22,078 nt of DNA from Bacteroidales bacterium (GTDB taxonomy: Bacteria > Bacteroidota > Bacteroidia > Bacteroidales > Bacteroidaceae): the NCBI GenBank assembly GCA_004552195.1, contig SFPC01000022.1, forward strand, positions 1-22,078. Direction: 5' to 3'. A model generated the notes under the pieces. It was not told the DNA's origin and did no database searches. It saw nothing but the letters and a program-made list of their open reading frames with translations. Below are positions 1-9,784 of the stretch, one piece after another. The position numbers and the translations under genes are program-made. Numbering within the stretch: position 1 is the stretch's first letter; each line of letters begins with the position of its first letter.

Positions 1-114
1 TATAAAAAAACAGACAAGGCCCTTTAGTCATAAAGACAGTGAAACTACATGAAACATCATGCATATCAACACAACGCACGTTTTCTTTTAAACAAATAGT
101 TGAGGAGTATTGCC

Positions 115-177
115 TCACAAGTGGCAAACTATTTTTTCCTACTCGGCGAGTGAAAGAAAATAGTCCCGGACTTTTTG
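115..177 (+). repeat. 63-bp hairpin-bearing intergenic repeat, copy 1
   Basis: This 63-nt block begins TCACAAGT, contains the palindrome ACTCGGCGAGT, and ends TCCCGGACTTTTTG. It matches 15272-15334 over the same 63 positions with no gaps (about 48 identical by hand count). Flanking ACTATTTT (128-135) and AAAATAGT (157-164) let the middle fold as one long hairpin. It does not resemble a gene. Its function is unknown; it could be a mobile intergenic repeat or a transcript-end structure. Confidence 0.6.
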
Positions 178-204
178 CACAGAGCTAAAGGGAGAAGAGC
201 TGTA

Positions 205-246
205 CAAGGCGAGCGCAGTGCCCAGCTTGCCCCAAGCTATGCCGAG
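205..246 (-). repeat. Decayed copy of the promoter-associated repeat module
   Basis: CAAGGCGAGCGCAG at the left and ATGCCGAG at the right match the reverse complement of the outer parts of the duplicated module in front of pyrF (15398-15552). The hairpin between them differs in sequence (GCTTG...CAAGC). The TAnnTTTG promoter box of the pyrF copies is not preserved, so this looks like a relic. It lies about 30 bp from a copy of the 63-bp repeat, as the pyrF copies also lie close to theirs. Confidence 0.4.
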
Positions 247-276
247 ATTCAGCCTGACTAAAGCGACCTCATCACC

Positions 277-305
277 TTCCAGTTTCGGAACCTCCGAAAC
301 TGGAA
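277..305. terminator. Perfect 13-bp inverted repeat, possible terminator
   Basis: TTCCAGTTTCGGA (277-289) and its exact complement (293-305) are separated by three bases. The following bases are TCCCTTTATATA, which is not a clean T-run, so terminator function is only possible. It could end a transcript entering from the left of the window. Confidence 0.4.
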
Positions 306-346
306 TCCCTTTATATATACGCTTTTTACCCCCGAAAAAAAAGCTT

Positions 347-408
347 CAAACATTCATTGGCCGTATTTTTTTCTTCTGAAAATCAATGATTTCACAGATG
401 AATGTTTG
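347..408. repeat. Cruciform-like inverted repeat
   Basis: CAAACATTCAT (347-357) is exactly complementary to ATGAATGTTTG (398-408). The interior contains a further weak inverted repeat around TCAATGAT. The rest of 409-822 holds no convincing gene, only a second small hairpin near 524-549 (TGATGAA...TTCATCA) and a direct repeat CGATATGCAGCC at 456-467 and 512-523. No function can be assigned. Confidence 0.4.
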
Positions 409-799
409 GTTTTGTATTTCCTTCATCCATTTTCAGTCTAAAATCCGCTTCATAACGATATGCAGCCATCTTTCACACCCCCTCTTTTTTCACCATCCTT
501 CCCACCGGATGCGATATGCAGCCTGATGAATGATTTGAATATTTCATCACCACAAAGGTTCATATGCAAAGTCATTGAAAATCAACTGAAAACGTTCTAC
601 TATGAAGGTTTGAATCTTTTTTTAAAGAATGAAAACACGTATATATAACCCCACTTAGAAGGATTTTTCATCCAAACAATCAATCCATTCTCTTCCTTTT
701 TTAATGCCCAGATTTCCTGTTTCTAACTTGGCCCGTAGCGGACAGGGGCGACAAACTTCCATTCGGAGGCTGAACCGGCAGAAAACACGCCTTATTTAC

Positions 800-830
800 T
801 TGGTCGTTACCCTTGCAAACATTATTTTTG
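800..830 (+). promoter_or_regulatory. Bacteroidetes-type promoter of the thiamin operon
   Basis: TTG at 800-802 and TATTTTTG at 823-830 match the Bacteroidetes -33 and TAnnTTTG -7 elements, with 20 bases between them. Transcription would start around 835-841, at the first base pairs of the TPP aptamer, which is the expected geometry for a riboswitch leader. Confidence 0.6.
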
Positions 831-840
831 CCCTCTGAAA

Positions 841-924
841 GAGCTTAGGGGTGTACGTTCGCTTGAACGTGCTGAGAATATACCCTCCGAACCTGCACCG
901 GACAATGCCGGCGAAGGGAAGCTC
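841..924 (+). promoter_or_regulatory. TPP riboswitch aptamer (THI element)
   Basis: The segment has the conserved parts of a thiamin pyrophosphate aptamer in order. They are a P1 helix GAGCTT (841-846) with AAGCTC (919-924), AGGGGTG, a variable stem with arms ACGTTC and GAACGT, GCTGAGA, ATACCCT, GAACCTG, CACCGGACAATGCCGG and GCGAAGGGAAGC. It lies directly after a promoter and ahead of thiE-thiC, as expected for feedback control by the pathway end product. Binding of TPP should lower expression. Confidence 0.93.
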
Positions 925-936
925 GCCGAATGAAAT

Positions 937-970
937 ACCTCCCCGCCCTACTCTGGTTGTAGGCGGAGGT
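937..970 (+). promoter_or_regulatory. Shine-Dalgarno sequestering hairpin of the TPP riboswitch
   Basis: Bases 937-951 pair with 959-970 in a 12-bp stem broken by two small bulges, closing a 7-nt loop. The 3' arm contains GGAGG (965-969), 8 nt upstream of the thiE ATG. The strong ribosome binding site is therefore fully paired, and there is no T-run, which suggests translational rather than transcriptional control. Bases 910-918 (GGCGAAGGG), inside the aptamer, can alternatively pair with 941-947 (CCCCGCC), giving a plausible anti-sequestor in the ligand-free state. The alternative fold is inference. Confidence 0.7.
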
Positions 971-977
971 TTGTTAC

Positions 978-1622
978 ATGACTGACTCAACACGGATTTA
1001 CATGGTACCTGTTCAATTCATCACTCACACGTTTGAAGACATCACTTACGAAGACTCGGCCCTTCTGGCCCTGAAAGGGGGATGCAAGTGGATACAACTG
1101 CGCATGAAGGGGGCCGATGATGCAGAAGTTGAACCTGTGGCTCGCCGACTGCTCAAGGCTTGTCGGGAAGCAGGAGCCGTTTTCGTGCTCGACGACCGGG
1201 TGGAACTCTGCAAAAAGATAGAAGCCGACGGCGTTCATTTAGGACAGGAGGATATGCCGGTGGACGAGGCACGCGCTTTTCTCGGCGAGGGATTTCTCAT
1301 CGGCGGAACAGCCAACACGGCGGAACAGATTATCCGCCTGAAAAGACAGGGAGCCGACTATGCCGGCTGTGGTCCTTTCCGCTTTACCACTACGAAAGAA
1401 AAACTGGCACCCACGTTGGGCTTAGAGGGTTACCGGCAAATCATGAAGCAACTCTCCGAAGCGGACGTTCGCCTGCCGGTTTGCGCTATCGGAGGGATAG
1501 GTCCGGACGATGTGATGCCCCTGCTCGAAACGGGAGTTCAAGGCATTGCCGTGAGCGGGACCGTACTGCGCGCCAACGACCCGGCAGCCATGATCGGGCG
1601 GCTGCTCCATGCCGACGAATAA
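978..1622 (+). CDS. thiE: Thiamin-phosphate synthase
   Basis: Joins 4-methyl-5-hydroxyethylthiazole phosphate (carboxylated form) and HMP pyrophosphate to give thiamin phosphate, in the cytoplasm. The 214-residue length is normal for the family. Visible motifs are QLRMK at 40-44, LDDRVELC around 71-78, GVHLGQED at 85-92, the diphosphate-binding GPFRFTTTKEK at 132-142 and the AIGGI phosphate loop at 170-174. The ATG is fixed by the GGAGG 8 nt upstream, which is held in the riboswitch hairpin. thiC follows 68 bp later in the same direction, so the two probably form one TPP-controlled operon. Other thiamin genes (thiS, thiG, thiH, thiD) are not in the window. Confidence 0.95.
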   Translation: MTDSTRIYMVPVQFITHTFEDITYEDSALLALKGGCKWIQLRMKGADDAEVEPVARRLLKACREAGAVFVLDDRVELCKKIEADGVHLGQEDMPVDEARAFLGEGFLIGGTANTAEQIIRLKRQGADYAGCGPFRFTTTKEKLAPTLGLEGYRQIMKQLSEADVRLPVCAIGGIGPDDVMPLLETGVQGIAVSGTVLRANDPAAMIGRLLHADE

Positions 1623-1669
1623 TGGACTGATAAGCTTGCTACCAAATTACCCCGAAACGGGTACGTTAA

Positions 1670-3388
<1,719 letters not shown>

Positions 3389-3399
3389 ATGAATCATTT

Positions 3400-3489
3400 T
3401 TTAATGAATAATGTATAATGTTTAATTAGGTCTACGACCCTCATACTGGACGAAGCAGTACCGCCACACCATGGCCGCGGGCTAATTAG
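3400..3489 (-). repeat. Family 1 intergenic repeat, copy 1 (after thiC)
   Basis: AT-rich arms (TAATGAATAATGTATAATG on the left, CTAATTAG on the right) bracket a GC-richer core containing GTCTACGACC and GGACGAAGCAGTACCGCC. The core matches, in reverse complement, the cores of the copies at 12155-12335 and 13306-13469. Relative to the gene upstream, all three copies have the same orientation. Confidence 0.6.
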
Positions 3490-3505
3490 AAATTATCAAA
3501 TTCAA

Positions 3506-4261
3506 ATGAATGTATATTTTCTCTTCCACAAAGACCAGCTGCTGCTGACAACCGGGGCTGAGGTTCCCCGATCGGAAACATTGCCCCGGGTGCCCGTGGC
3601 TGACGGTTCCTTGCTCAAGCTGCCACAGTGGGAAGGTATGCCTTGCTATGCGGGACGGTTGGTTGCGCCTCCTCAGTCGCCGGACTGGATGCTCATGGGG
3701 CTCAGAGAAACCTTCGGCGTGCTGCCCGACGCGCTCTTCCGCTTGGCGGGTAAAGCACACGAGTTGCTGCATTGGGACGATACGACCCGCTTTTGCGGAC
3801 GTTGCGGGGCGCCCATGCACCTGCACACGGACATCTCCAAACGCTGCACCCGGTGCGGCGACGAGGTGTGGCCTTCCCTCGCCACCGCCGTCATTGTGGC
3901 CATCACACGCAACAATGATGAAGAAATCCTGCTGGTGCAGAGCCACAAGTTCAAACGGGACTACATGGGCCTGGTGGCGGGATTTGTGGAAACCGGGGAA
4001 ACGCTTGAAGAGTGCGTGAAACGCGAAGTGTGGGAGGAAACGCGGTTGCACATCCGTAACCTACGCTACTTTGCCTCGCAGCCTTGGCCCTTCCCCAACG
4101 TGCTGATGGTGGGCTTCACCGCTGAGTATGCCGACGGTGAGCTGACGCTGCAAACTTCGGAACTGAAGAAGGGGGGATGGTTCCGGCGCGACAACATGCC
4201 GGACATTCCCGGAAAAGTGAGCCTGGCTCGGCGGCTCATAGACCATTGGCTCAATAAATGA
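3506..4261 (+). CDS. nudC: NAD(+) diphosphatase / NADH pyrophosphatase (Nudix)
   Basis: Hydrolyses NAD(H) to NMN(H) and AMP; family members also remove NAD caps from RNA 5' ends. The 251 residues carry an N-terminal domain, a zinc ribbon with C97, C100, C114 and C117, and a Nudix box at 159-181 (GFVETGE...REVWEET). The NudC signature SQPWPFP is at 191-197. That motif separates it from other Nudix enzymes. The Nudix consensus glycine two residues after EE is arginine here (R180); the catalytic REVWEE core is intact. relA follows after 43 bp and may be cotranscribed. Confidence 0.93.
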   Translation: MNVYFLFHKDQLLLTTGAEVPRSETLPRVPVADGSLLKLPQWEGMPCYAGRLVAPPQSPDWMLMGLRETFGVLPDALFRLAGKAHELLHWDDTTRFCGRCGAPMHLHTDISKRCTRCGDEVWPSLATAVIVAITRNNDEEILLVQSHKFKRDYMGLVAGFVETGETLEECVKREVWEETRLHIRNLRYFASQPWPFPNVLMVGFTAEYADGELTLQTSELKKGGWFRRDNMPDIPGKVSLARRLIDHWLNK

Positions 4262-4304
4262 AGAGCCGTTTCCCTTACCTAAATACTCTAACGCAAGATT
4301 TATC

Positions 4305-6521
4305 ATGTACACAGGAACTAATACAACGGCCAACCGGCGACACGAGGCGGCCATGGCATCGCTCCTGGCTTTGTACCACGACAAAAACGTAAGGCCGGCC
4401 CCCGACGAGGCACGCAAACTGGCCGACTTCCTGCACAGTGCGGCACAAACCGCGCCAGAATGTATGTACGACGAATTCGGACAGGACCGCGTGGAGCTGG
4501 CACTCGACACCATCAGGCTGGCAGCGCAGGAAATTGGACTGCGCGGACACGCCCTGCAGGCCTGCCTGCTACGCACGGTCATCAGAGAGACGAAACAATT
4601 GGAACTGGCAGAACGTTTCTTCAACAAGGATATCATCGAAACGCTGCGGGGCTTCATCAGGGTGGACCAGACGATGGTGAAGACGGAAGCCATGCGCACC
4701 GACAATTTCCGCAACCTGCTTATTTCGCAGGCAGGCGATATGCGGGTGGTGCTGCTGCTCATCGCAGAAAGTGTTTGCCTCATGCGCCGCATTAAGGAGA
4801 CGGAAAACACAGAAGCACAAAAGCGCGTTTCAACCGAGGCGGCTTACCTCTTTGCACCGCTGGCCCACAAGTTGGGACTCTACAAACTGAAAAGCGAGCT
4901 GGAGGACCTGAGCCTGAAATATCTGGAACACGATGCCTACTACCTCATCAAAGAGAGCCTGAACGCCACCAAACGCTCCCGCGATGCCTACATCGAACGC
5001 TTCACCGAACCTATCCGCCAAATGCTCGACGCCGAGGGACTGCGCTACCACATGAAGGGGCGCACCAAGAGCATCCACTCCATCTGGCAGAAGATGCAGA
5101 AACAGCAGTGCGGCTTCAGCGGCGTGTACGATCTCTTTGCCATCCGCATCATTCTCGATGCACCGTTGCAGAAAGAAAAGGAACAGTGCTGGAAGGTGTT
5201 CTCGCTGATTACCAACAAATACGAAAGCAACCTGAAACGTTTGCGCGACTGGCTGACCGTGCCCAAAAGCAACGGCTACGAAAGTCTGCACATCACGGTG
5301 AAAGGGCCGGAGGATAAATGGGTGGAAGTGCAAATCAGGACGGAACGCATGGACGAGATTGCCGAACACGGCCTGGCCGCCCACTGGCGTTACAAAGGCA
5401 TCAAGAGTAGCGGCGGGGGCGTGGATGCTTGGTTGGCCGACATCCGGGCGGCGCTCGAAACGGGCAACGACTCGATGCTGGCGCAAAATCTTTCTTCCGG
5501 AATGAAGGCCAATGATGTCTATGTGTTCTCTCCCAAAGGCGACCTTTACCGCCTGCCCACCGGTGCCACGGTGCTCGACTTTGCTTACACCATTCACTCT
5601 GCTGTGGGTAACCGCTGCGTGGGTGGACGCATAGACGGAAAGAACTACTCCATACGTCAACAGCTGGAAAGTGGACAGACCGTGGAAATCCTCACAGCCA
5701 ACAACCAAACGCCTAAGGCGGAATGGCTCAACATTGCGCAATCCGGACACGCCAAAGCCAAAATCCGGGCGGCGGTAAGGGAACTCTCGGCTCGCGAAAG
5801 CGCATTAGGGAAGGAAACGCTGGAGCGCAAAATGCGTAACCGCAAAATTGAATGGGAGGAGAGCTTGGTAAACCAGCTGGTGAAGAAGATGGGCTTCAAG
5901 GAGAGCTTAGACTTCTTCAAGGCCATCGGAGAAAACAAGGTGGACATGAACCGCGTGCTCGACACCTACGCCGAACTGGGACGACGGGAGCAGGGCACAG
6001 CGGAAAGAGCCGCCGCTCGCTCGGCAGAGGACTTCTCCATGGAAAGCGAAATCGTCGCTAAAGCCAAAGGCGACCAGGACGAACTGGTCATTGGCAGCAA
6101 CCTGAAGGGGCTGGACTTCCAGCTGGCCCGCTGCTGCAACCCTGTTTATGGCGACGAGGTATTCGGTTTCGTCACGGTGAGCGGCGGCATCAAAATTCAC
6201 CGCACCGGTTGCCCCAATGCACCGGCCCTGCGCGAACGCTTCGGCTACCGCATTGTCAAGGCGCGCTGGGCGGGGAAGGGACAAGGCTCCTACCCCATCA
6301 CGCTGCACGTGATTGGCAACGATGACTTGGGCATTGTGAACAACATCACTTCCATCATCTCCAAAGAGGAACACATCATGCTCCGAAGCATTAACATCGA
6401 CTCCAACGACGGCCTCTTCTCAGGCATCCTCACGGTTTTGGTGGACGACACGCAACGCCTCAACGCGCTCATTAAGAAACTGCGCACTGTGAAGGGAGTC
6501 AAAGCGGTGAGCCGCAGCTGA
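4305..6521 (+). CDS. RelA/SpoT-family (p)ppGpp synthetase with degenerate hydrolase domain
   Basis: Makes the starvation alarmone (p)ppGpp from ATP and GTP/GDP. The 738 residues give the full long-RSH layout: pseudo-hydrolase about 20-200, synthetase about 235-365, TGS 402-463, helical region, zinc-finger/CC region about 595-655 (C610, C611, H632, C636), and ACT 662-735. Synthetase motifs are intact: GRTKSIHSIW, YDLFAIR with D276, SNGYESLH and EVQIRT with E341. The hydrolase HD pair is absent: LLHDVVED of bifunctional enzymes reads LLRTVIRE (R90-T91), and ADRLHNMR reads AESVCLMR. It is therefore expected to be a synthetase-only, RelA-like enzyme, which implies that a separate Rel/SpoT hydrolase exists elsewhere in the genome. 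Confidence 0.93.
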   Translation: MYTGTNTTANRRHEAAMASLLALYHDKNVRPAPDEARKLADFLHSAAQTAPECMYDEFGQDRVELALDTIRLAAQEIGLRGHALQACLLRTVIRETKQLELAERFFNKDIIETLRGFIRVDQTMVKTEAMRTDNFRNLLISQAGDMRVVLLLIAESVCLMRRIKETENTEAQKRVSTEAAYLFAPLAHKLGLYKLKSELEDLSLKYLEHDAYYLIKESLNATKRSRDAYIERFTEPIRQMLDAEGLRYHMKGRTKSIHSIWQKMQKQQCGFSGVYDLFAIRIILDAPLQKEKEQCWKVFSLITNKYESNLKRLRDWLTVPKSNGYESLHITVKGPEDKWVEVQIRTERMDEIAEHGLAAHWRYKGIKSSGGGVDAWLADIRAALETGNDSMLAQNLSSGMKANDVYVFSPKGDLYRLPTGATVLDFAYTIHSAVGNRCVGGRIDGKNYSIRQQLESGQTVEILTANNQTPKAEWLNIAQSGHAKAKIRAAVRELSARESALGKETLERKMRNRKIEWEESLVNQLVKKMGFKESLDFFKAIGENKVDMNRVLDTYAELGRREQGTAERAAARSAEDFSMESEIVAKAKGDQDELVIGSNLKGLDFQLARCCNPVYGDEVFGFVTVSGGIKIHRTGCPNAPALRERFGYRIVKARWAGKGQGSYPITLHVIGNDDLGIVNNITSIISKEEHIMLRSINIDSNDGLFSGILTVLVDDTQRLNALIKKLRTVKGVKAVSRS

Positions 6522-6588
6522 CGCCGCAGCACACTGCCCTCCGCTTATATATAATGGGGATTTCAATTTCCCGGAAAGCCTACTGCCG

Positions 6589-8931
6589 GTGAATATCGCA
6601 TTGAACCATCAGCCTATGGGCGCGGGTCGCTTGCCGTACCCGCCGAAAGCCCAAGAAACATTTCTGACAAGATGCAGCCTCGCAACTTGCCCGGAATGGG
6701 TTCTTGGGCTGTGCTTTTTACTCTGGCTTTCCATGACGGCACTACCTGCTTGGGGACAGACAAAAGGCGACCGCGCGGAGCGCGACACCTGCGACCGAGT
6801 GCTGGAAAAGCTGTTCGGGATGGCGGAGAAAGGACCGCTCAGCGGCATTTCCTACACCTGCAACGCCTACATGCGCCACCGGATGCACACCAAGCGCAAC
6901 GGACAGCTGGTGCGCTACATGCCGGGCATGATGCGATTAGAAAAAGGCACGAACGACTACCTCACGGAAGCGGAGTTCAGCATGCAACACTGGCCAAAAG
7001 GCGAGGTGGACTGCAAGGTGAAGGCGTTCACGTCGACTGCCCGTTACCTCAGCCCCAACCGTTTCCTTTCACAAAGCCGCTTCAGCGGTCAGCTCTACGG
7101 CACGCAGCTTTTCGACGGCGGCGTGCTCAACCCTTTCCACCCACGCAACCGCGGCTTCTACCGTTACAGGCTACTGCACCACACACGCTCCAAGGGGGTT
7201 CCCCAGCCCACCGTGCGCCTCAGCATCACGCCGCGCTGGCGCAACGACCGGCTGGCCGGCGGCTACGCCGACATTGACCCGCAAACGGGACGCATCACAG
7301 GATGCAGCCTGAACTTCCGTTACCAGCTGCGCAACTTCACCGTCACATTGCGTACCGACACAACGGGCTATGGCCGTTACTTACCTGCTACTATGCGCGT
7401 GGTTTCGGCATTCCAACTGCTGGGCAACGTCGTAAGCGAAACTGCGGAAATCACGACCAGCTATACCTACGCAGCCGATACGACAAGTGCTGTTCCCTCG
7501 ACATCAGCTTACGACCTGACAAGCCAATGCTTAGTGCGCATCGACACCTCGCAAACCGTGCGGGGCAGCGTGGCATATTTTGACTCCATCCGTCCCGCTG
7601 CCCTGCGCCCAGCCGAAGCACAACTTTATGCCGAAGCTTTTCCGCAAACTGCCTTGACCGATGCGTTACCGACCGACATGCCACCCAACGCCGCAGTACC
7701 ATCGCCGGGCACGATTGCTTCGCCGGCAGCGGTATACCATCCCGCCCGCCAGTCGGTGTGGGAGGATAAGTTTCTCTCCTCGCACACCATCACTTGGGGA
7801 CGCGGCCGACGCGCCACCTTGAAGTTGCCGCCCGTCATCAGTCCGTCGATGGTAGAATGGGGCGGTTCAAAAGGTCTGACGCTCAAGACAAAGCTGACCC
7901 TCAGCCTGAAACGCGAGGCAACGGACCGTATGCCGATGCTCAACTTCACGCCGCGGCTGGGTTACAGTTTCAAGCAGAAGCAGGTCTATTGGCAAATGCC
8001 CTGCCAGTTAGCCTGCCTACCCCGATGGGACGGTTTTTTCTCTCTGAAAGCCGGCGGCGGCTCTCACATCTACAACAACCGGCAGGCCGAAGCCCTCATC
8101 GATAAGTTAGAGGGGATAGAGAAATACGACTCGTTAGTGAACATCATCCAGTCGTATGGCTTCCACGACTACCGCGACACCTACATGGCTGCCGACTTCA
8201 GCCTATCGCCACGTCCCGGCTTCCGCATTTCCCCCGGCGTGCGCTACCACCGACGCTCGCTCATCCGCTGGAACGAAGAGGCCGAGAAGGCGCAGATGCT
8301 GCCCCGTTTCACCAGCATCGCCCCCTGCCTCCAGCTCACCATCACACCGGGGCAATACTATTACCGCGACGAGAAGGGACGCCCCTACCCGCTTTACTCC
8401 CGCTGGCCCACGCTGCTGCTGAGCTACGAACGGGGCTATGCCTTGGGCACAGGACAAACGCACTACGAACGCATAGAGGCTGATGCACGTTACCGCATCA
8501 ATCTCTACGCCATGCGCAACCTCTTCTTCCGCCTCGGTGCCGGTATGTTCAGCCACCGGGGACGCGACTGCTTCTTAGACTACGATTACTTCAAGTTTGA
8601 CTATCTGTCGGAAGGCTGGACGGACGAGCTCTCCGGCGAGTTCCAGTTGCTGGGTAACCGTTGGTACAACGAGTCGCGTTACTACGCCCGCTTCACCAGC
8701 ACCTACGAAAGTCCCATGTTGCTACTCAGCCGCTTCGCCCCCCTCACGCGCTGGGTACAGACGGAGCGGCTCTACCTCAACCTGCTCACCGTGCGCCGCC
8801 TGCCGCTCTACACGGAGTTGGGCTACGGCGTGAGCTCGCACCTGCTCAACCTGGGCGCGTTTCTCTCCATCGCCCCCGACCACAGCGTGGGCTGGGGCTT
8901 CAGGTTCGTACTGCGGTTCTTTGATGAATAG
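6589..8931 (+). CDS. DUF5686 family outer-membrane protein
   Basis: Probable outer-membrane beta-barrel of Bacteroidetes whose biochemical role I cannot state. A hydrophobic stretch at about residues 36-52 ends in ALPAWGQ, consistent with a signal peptide. The C-terminal half matches the family: LLLSYERGY, YERIEADARY, EGWTDELSGEFQLL, RWYNESRYY, TYESPMLLLS, ERLYLNLL and a final aromatic residue near the C-terminus. The carboxypeptidase-regulatory-like domain often found at the N-terminus of relatives is not present. The start is uncertain: GTG at 6589 gives 780 residues, ATG at 6616 gives 771, and both leave a long polar stretch before the hydrophobic core. It lies 67 bp after relA. Confidence 0.8.
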   Translation: MNIALNHQPMGAGRLPYPPKAQETFLTRCSLATCPEWVLGLCFLLWLSMTALPAWGQTKGDRAERDTCDRVLEKLFGMAEKGPLSGISYTCNAYMRHRMHTKRNGQLVRYMPGMMRLEKGTNDYLTEAEFSMQHWPKGEVDCKVKAFTSTARYLSPNRFLSQSRFSGQLYGTQLFDGGVLNPFHPRNRGFYRYRLLHHTRSKGVPQPTVRLSITPRWRNDRLAGGYADIDPQTGRITGCSLNFRYQLRNFTVTLRTDTTGYGRYLPATMRVVSAFQLLGNVVSETAEITTSYTYAADTTSAVPSTSAYDLTSQCLVRIDTSQTVRGSVAYFDSIRPAALRPAEAQLYAEAFPQTALTDALPTDMPPNAAVPSPGTIASPAAVYHPARQSVWEDKFLSSHTITWGRGRRATLKLPPVISPSMVEWGGSKGLTLKTKLTLSLKREATDRMPMLNFTPRLGYSFKQKQVYWQMPCQLACLPRWDGFFSLKAGGGSHIYNNRQAEALIDKLEGIEKYDSLVNIIQSYGFHDYRDTYMAADFSLSPRPGFRISPGVRYHRRSLIRWNEEAEKAQMLPRFTSIAPCLQLTITPGQYYYRDEKGRPYPLYSRWPTLLLSYERGYALGTGQTHYERIEADARYRINLYAMRNLFFRLGAGMFSHRGRDCFLDYDYFKFDYLSEGWTDELSGEFQLLGNRWYNESRYYARFTSTYESPMLLLSRFAPLTRWVQTERLYLNLLTVRRLPLYTELGYGVSSHLLNLGAFLSIAPDHSVGWGFRFVLRFFDE

Positions 8932-9082
8932 TGGTTAAATTTGAAGAGTTTTATGGTTGAAGAGTTTATAGTTTATCAGATGCTCGGGCACGCCGCAACG
9001 ACATTAGGACTCTAAACTCTTCAAGTCTTTGGCTTTCAACTCTGTTTAGCCATAAACTCCTAAACTAAAAACTTTTAAACCC
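8932..9082. repeat. Family 3 AT-rich inverted repeat between convergent genes
   Basis: TTGAAGAGTTTA (8957-8968) is exactly complementary to TAAACTCTTCAA (9013-9024), around a GC-richer core (GCTCGGGCACGCCGCAACG). Further partial copies (GAAGAGTTTT, CAACTCTG, AAACTCCTAAAC) flank it. It fills the space between the stop codons of the DUF5686 gene and the crp-type gene, so it may act as a bidirectional terminator. Confidence 0.5.
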
Positions 9083-9760
9083 TCAAACTCCCATTTCCCC
9101 AAGCCCTTCCAAGGCCGGAATATAGATGCATCCCCGACTGTACTCCAACTTCTGCCGCTCTGCCAGGCGCGACAGCATGTGCGACACATTCAGGCGCGTC
9201 GTGTCTAACTGTTCGGCCAAGTCCGTCATCTTCACGCGTAGCTCCTTTCGTCCCACCGGACGTTGGCAACGGTGCAGCAGGAACTGATAAAACGCTTGTT
9301 CCAAATTATGCGACGGAGCCTGCCAATGCGCCAGCTGCGCCTGTTGCGCCTGCGTACATACCAGGTTATAAAAGTTGATTTGGAACGCTTCGTAATTCAC
9401 CAACAGTTTTCTCACGCTCTGCTTGTCAATCATCACCGCCTGCACCTCCGTGTGGGCACGGTAAGTATGAGCGTAGCGGTTGTGCAGGCCGAACAAGGCA
9501 GTGGGCTCTACAATCCACGGCGCACGCAGATACTCCGCCAAGCGGTAAGCATGGTCGGGACTTTCAGCCTCACACATCAACTCGCCACCCAACACCATGC
9601 ATAGAGCGTAGCACACGTCGTCCTGATGAAACAGCAACTCGCGGGGCTTCAGCGTTTTGAAATCAAAAGGCGTTTGCTCTACAATGTCTAAAAAGTCCAG
9701 CCGGCTGAAGCCCTGGAACAAAGAGATGGGCAATAAACGATTGGAAAATGAATGCTCCAC
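9083..9760 (-). CDS. Crp/Fnr family transcriptional regulator
   Basis: Predicted cytoplasmic DNA-binding regulator of 225 residues, the usual size. Residues about 15-130 form a cyclic-nucleotide-binding-like beta-roll, and residues about 165-215 a winged helix-turn-helix (MTDLAEQLDTTRLNVSHMLSRL). No Fnr-type cysteine cluster is visible near the N-terminus, so an iron-sulphur oxygen sensor is unlikely; the effector is unknown. The reading frame starts with GTG at 9760. It lies 24 bp downstream of apbE on the same strand and is probably cotranscribed, but its targets cannot be deduced. Confidence 0.87.
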   Translation of the reverse strand: MEHSFSNRLLPISLFQGFSRLDFLDIVEQTPFDFKTLKPRELLFHQDDVCYALCMVLGGELMCEAESPDHAYRLAEYLRAPWIVEPTALFGLHNRYAHTYRAHTEVQAVMIDKQSVRKLLVNYEAFQINFYNLVCTQAQQAQLAHWQAPSHNLEQAFYQFLLHRCQRPVGRKELRVKMTDLAEQLDTTRLNVSHMLSRLAERQKLEYSRGCIYIPALEGLGEMGV

Positions 9761-9784
9761 TGCGACTAACTTTTTTGAAAAAGT

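Noticed and set aside
460..648. 62-codon plus-strand frame in the first intergenic region
   Set aside because: Low-complexity start (proline, serine and phenylalanine runs), it spans a direct repeat and a small hairpin, it has no ribosome binding site or promoter box, and I recognise no family.
4061..4810. 249-codon minus-strand frame across nudC and relA
   Set aside because: It is antisense to two well-supported genes and is serine- and arginine-rich, as shadow frames of GC-rich genes often are.
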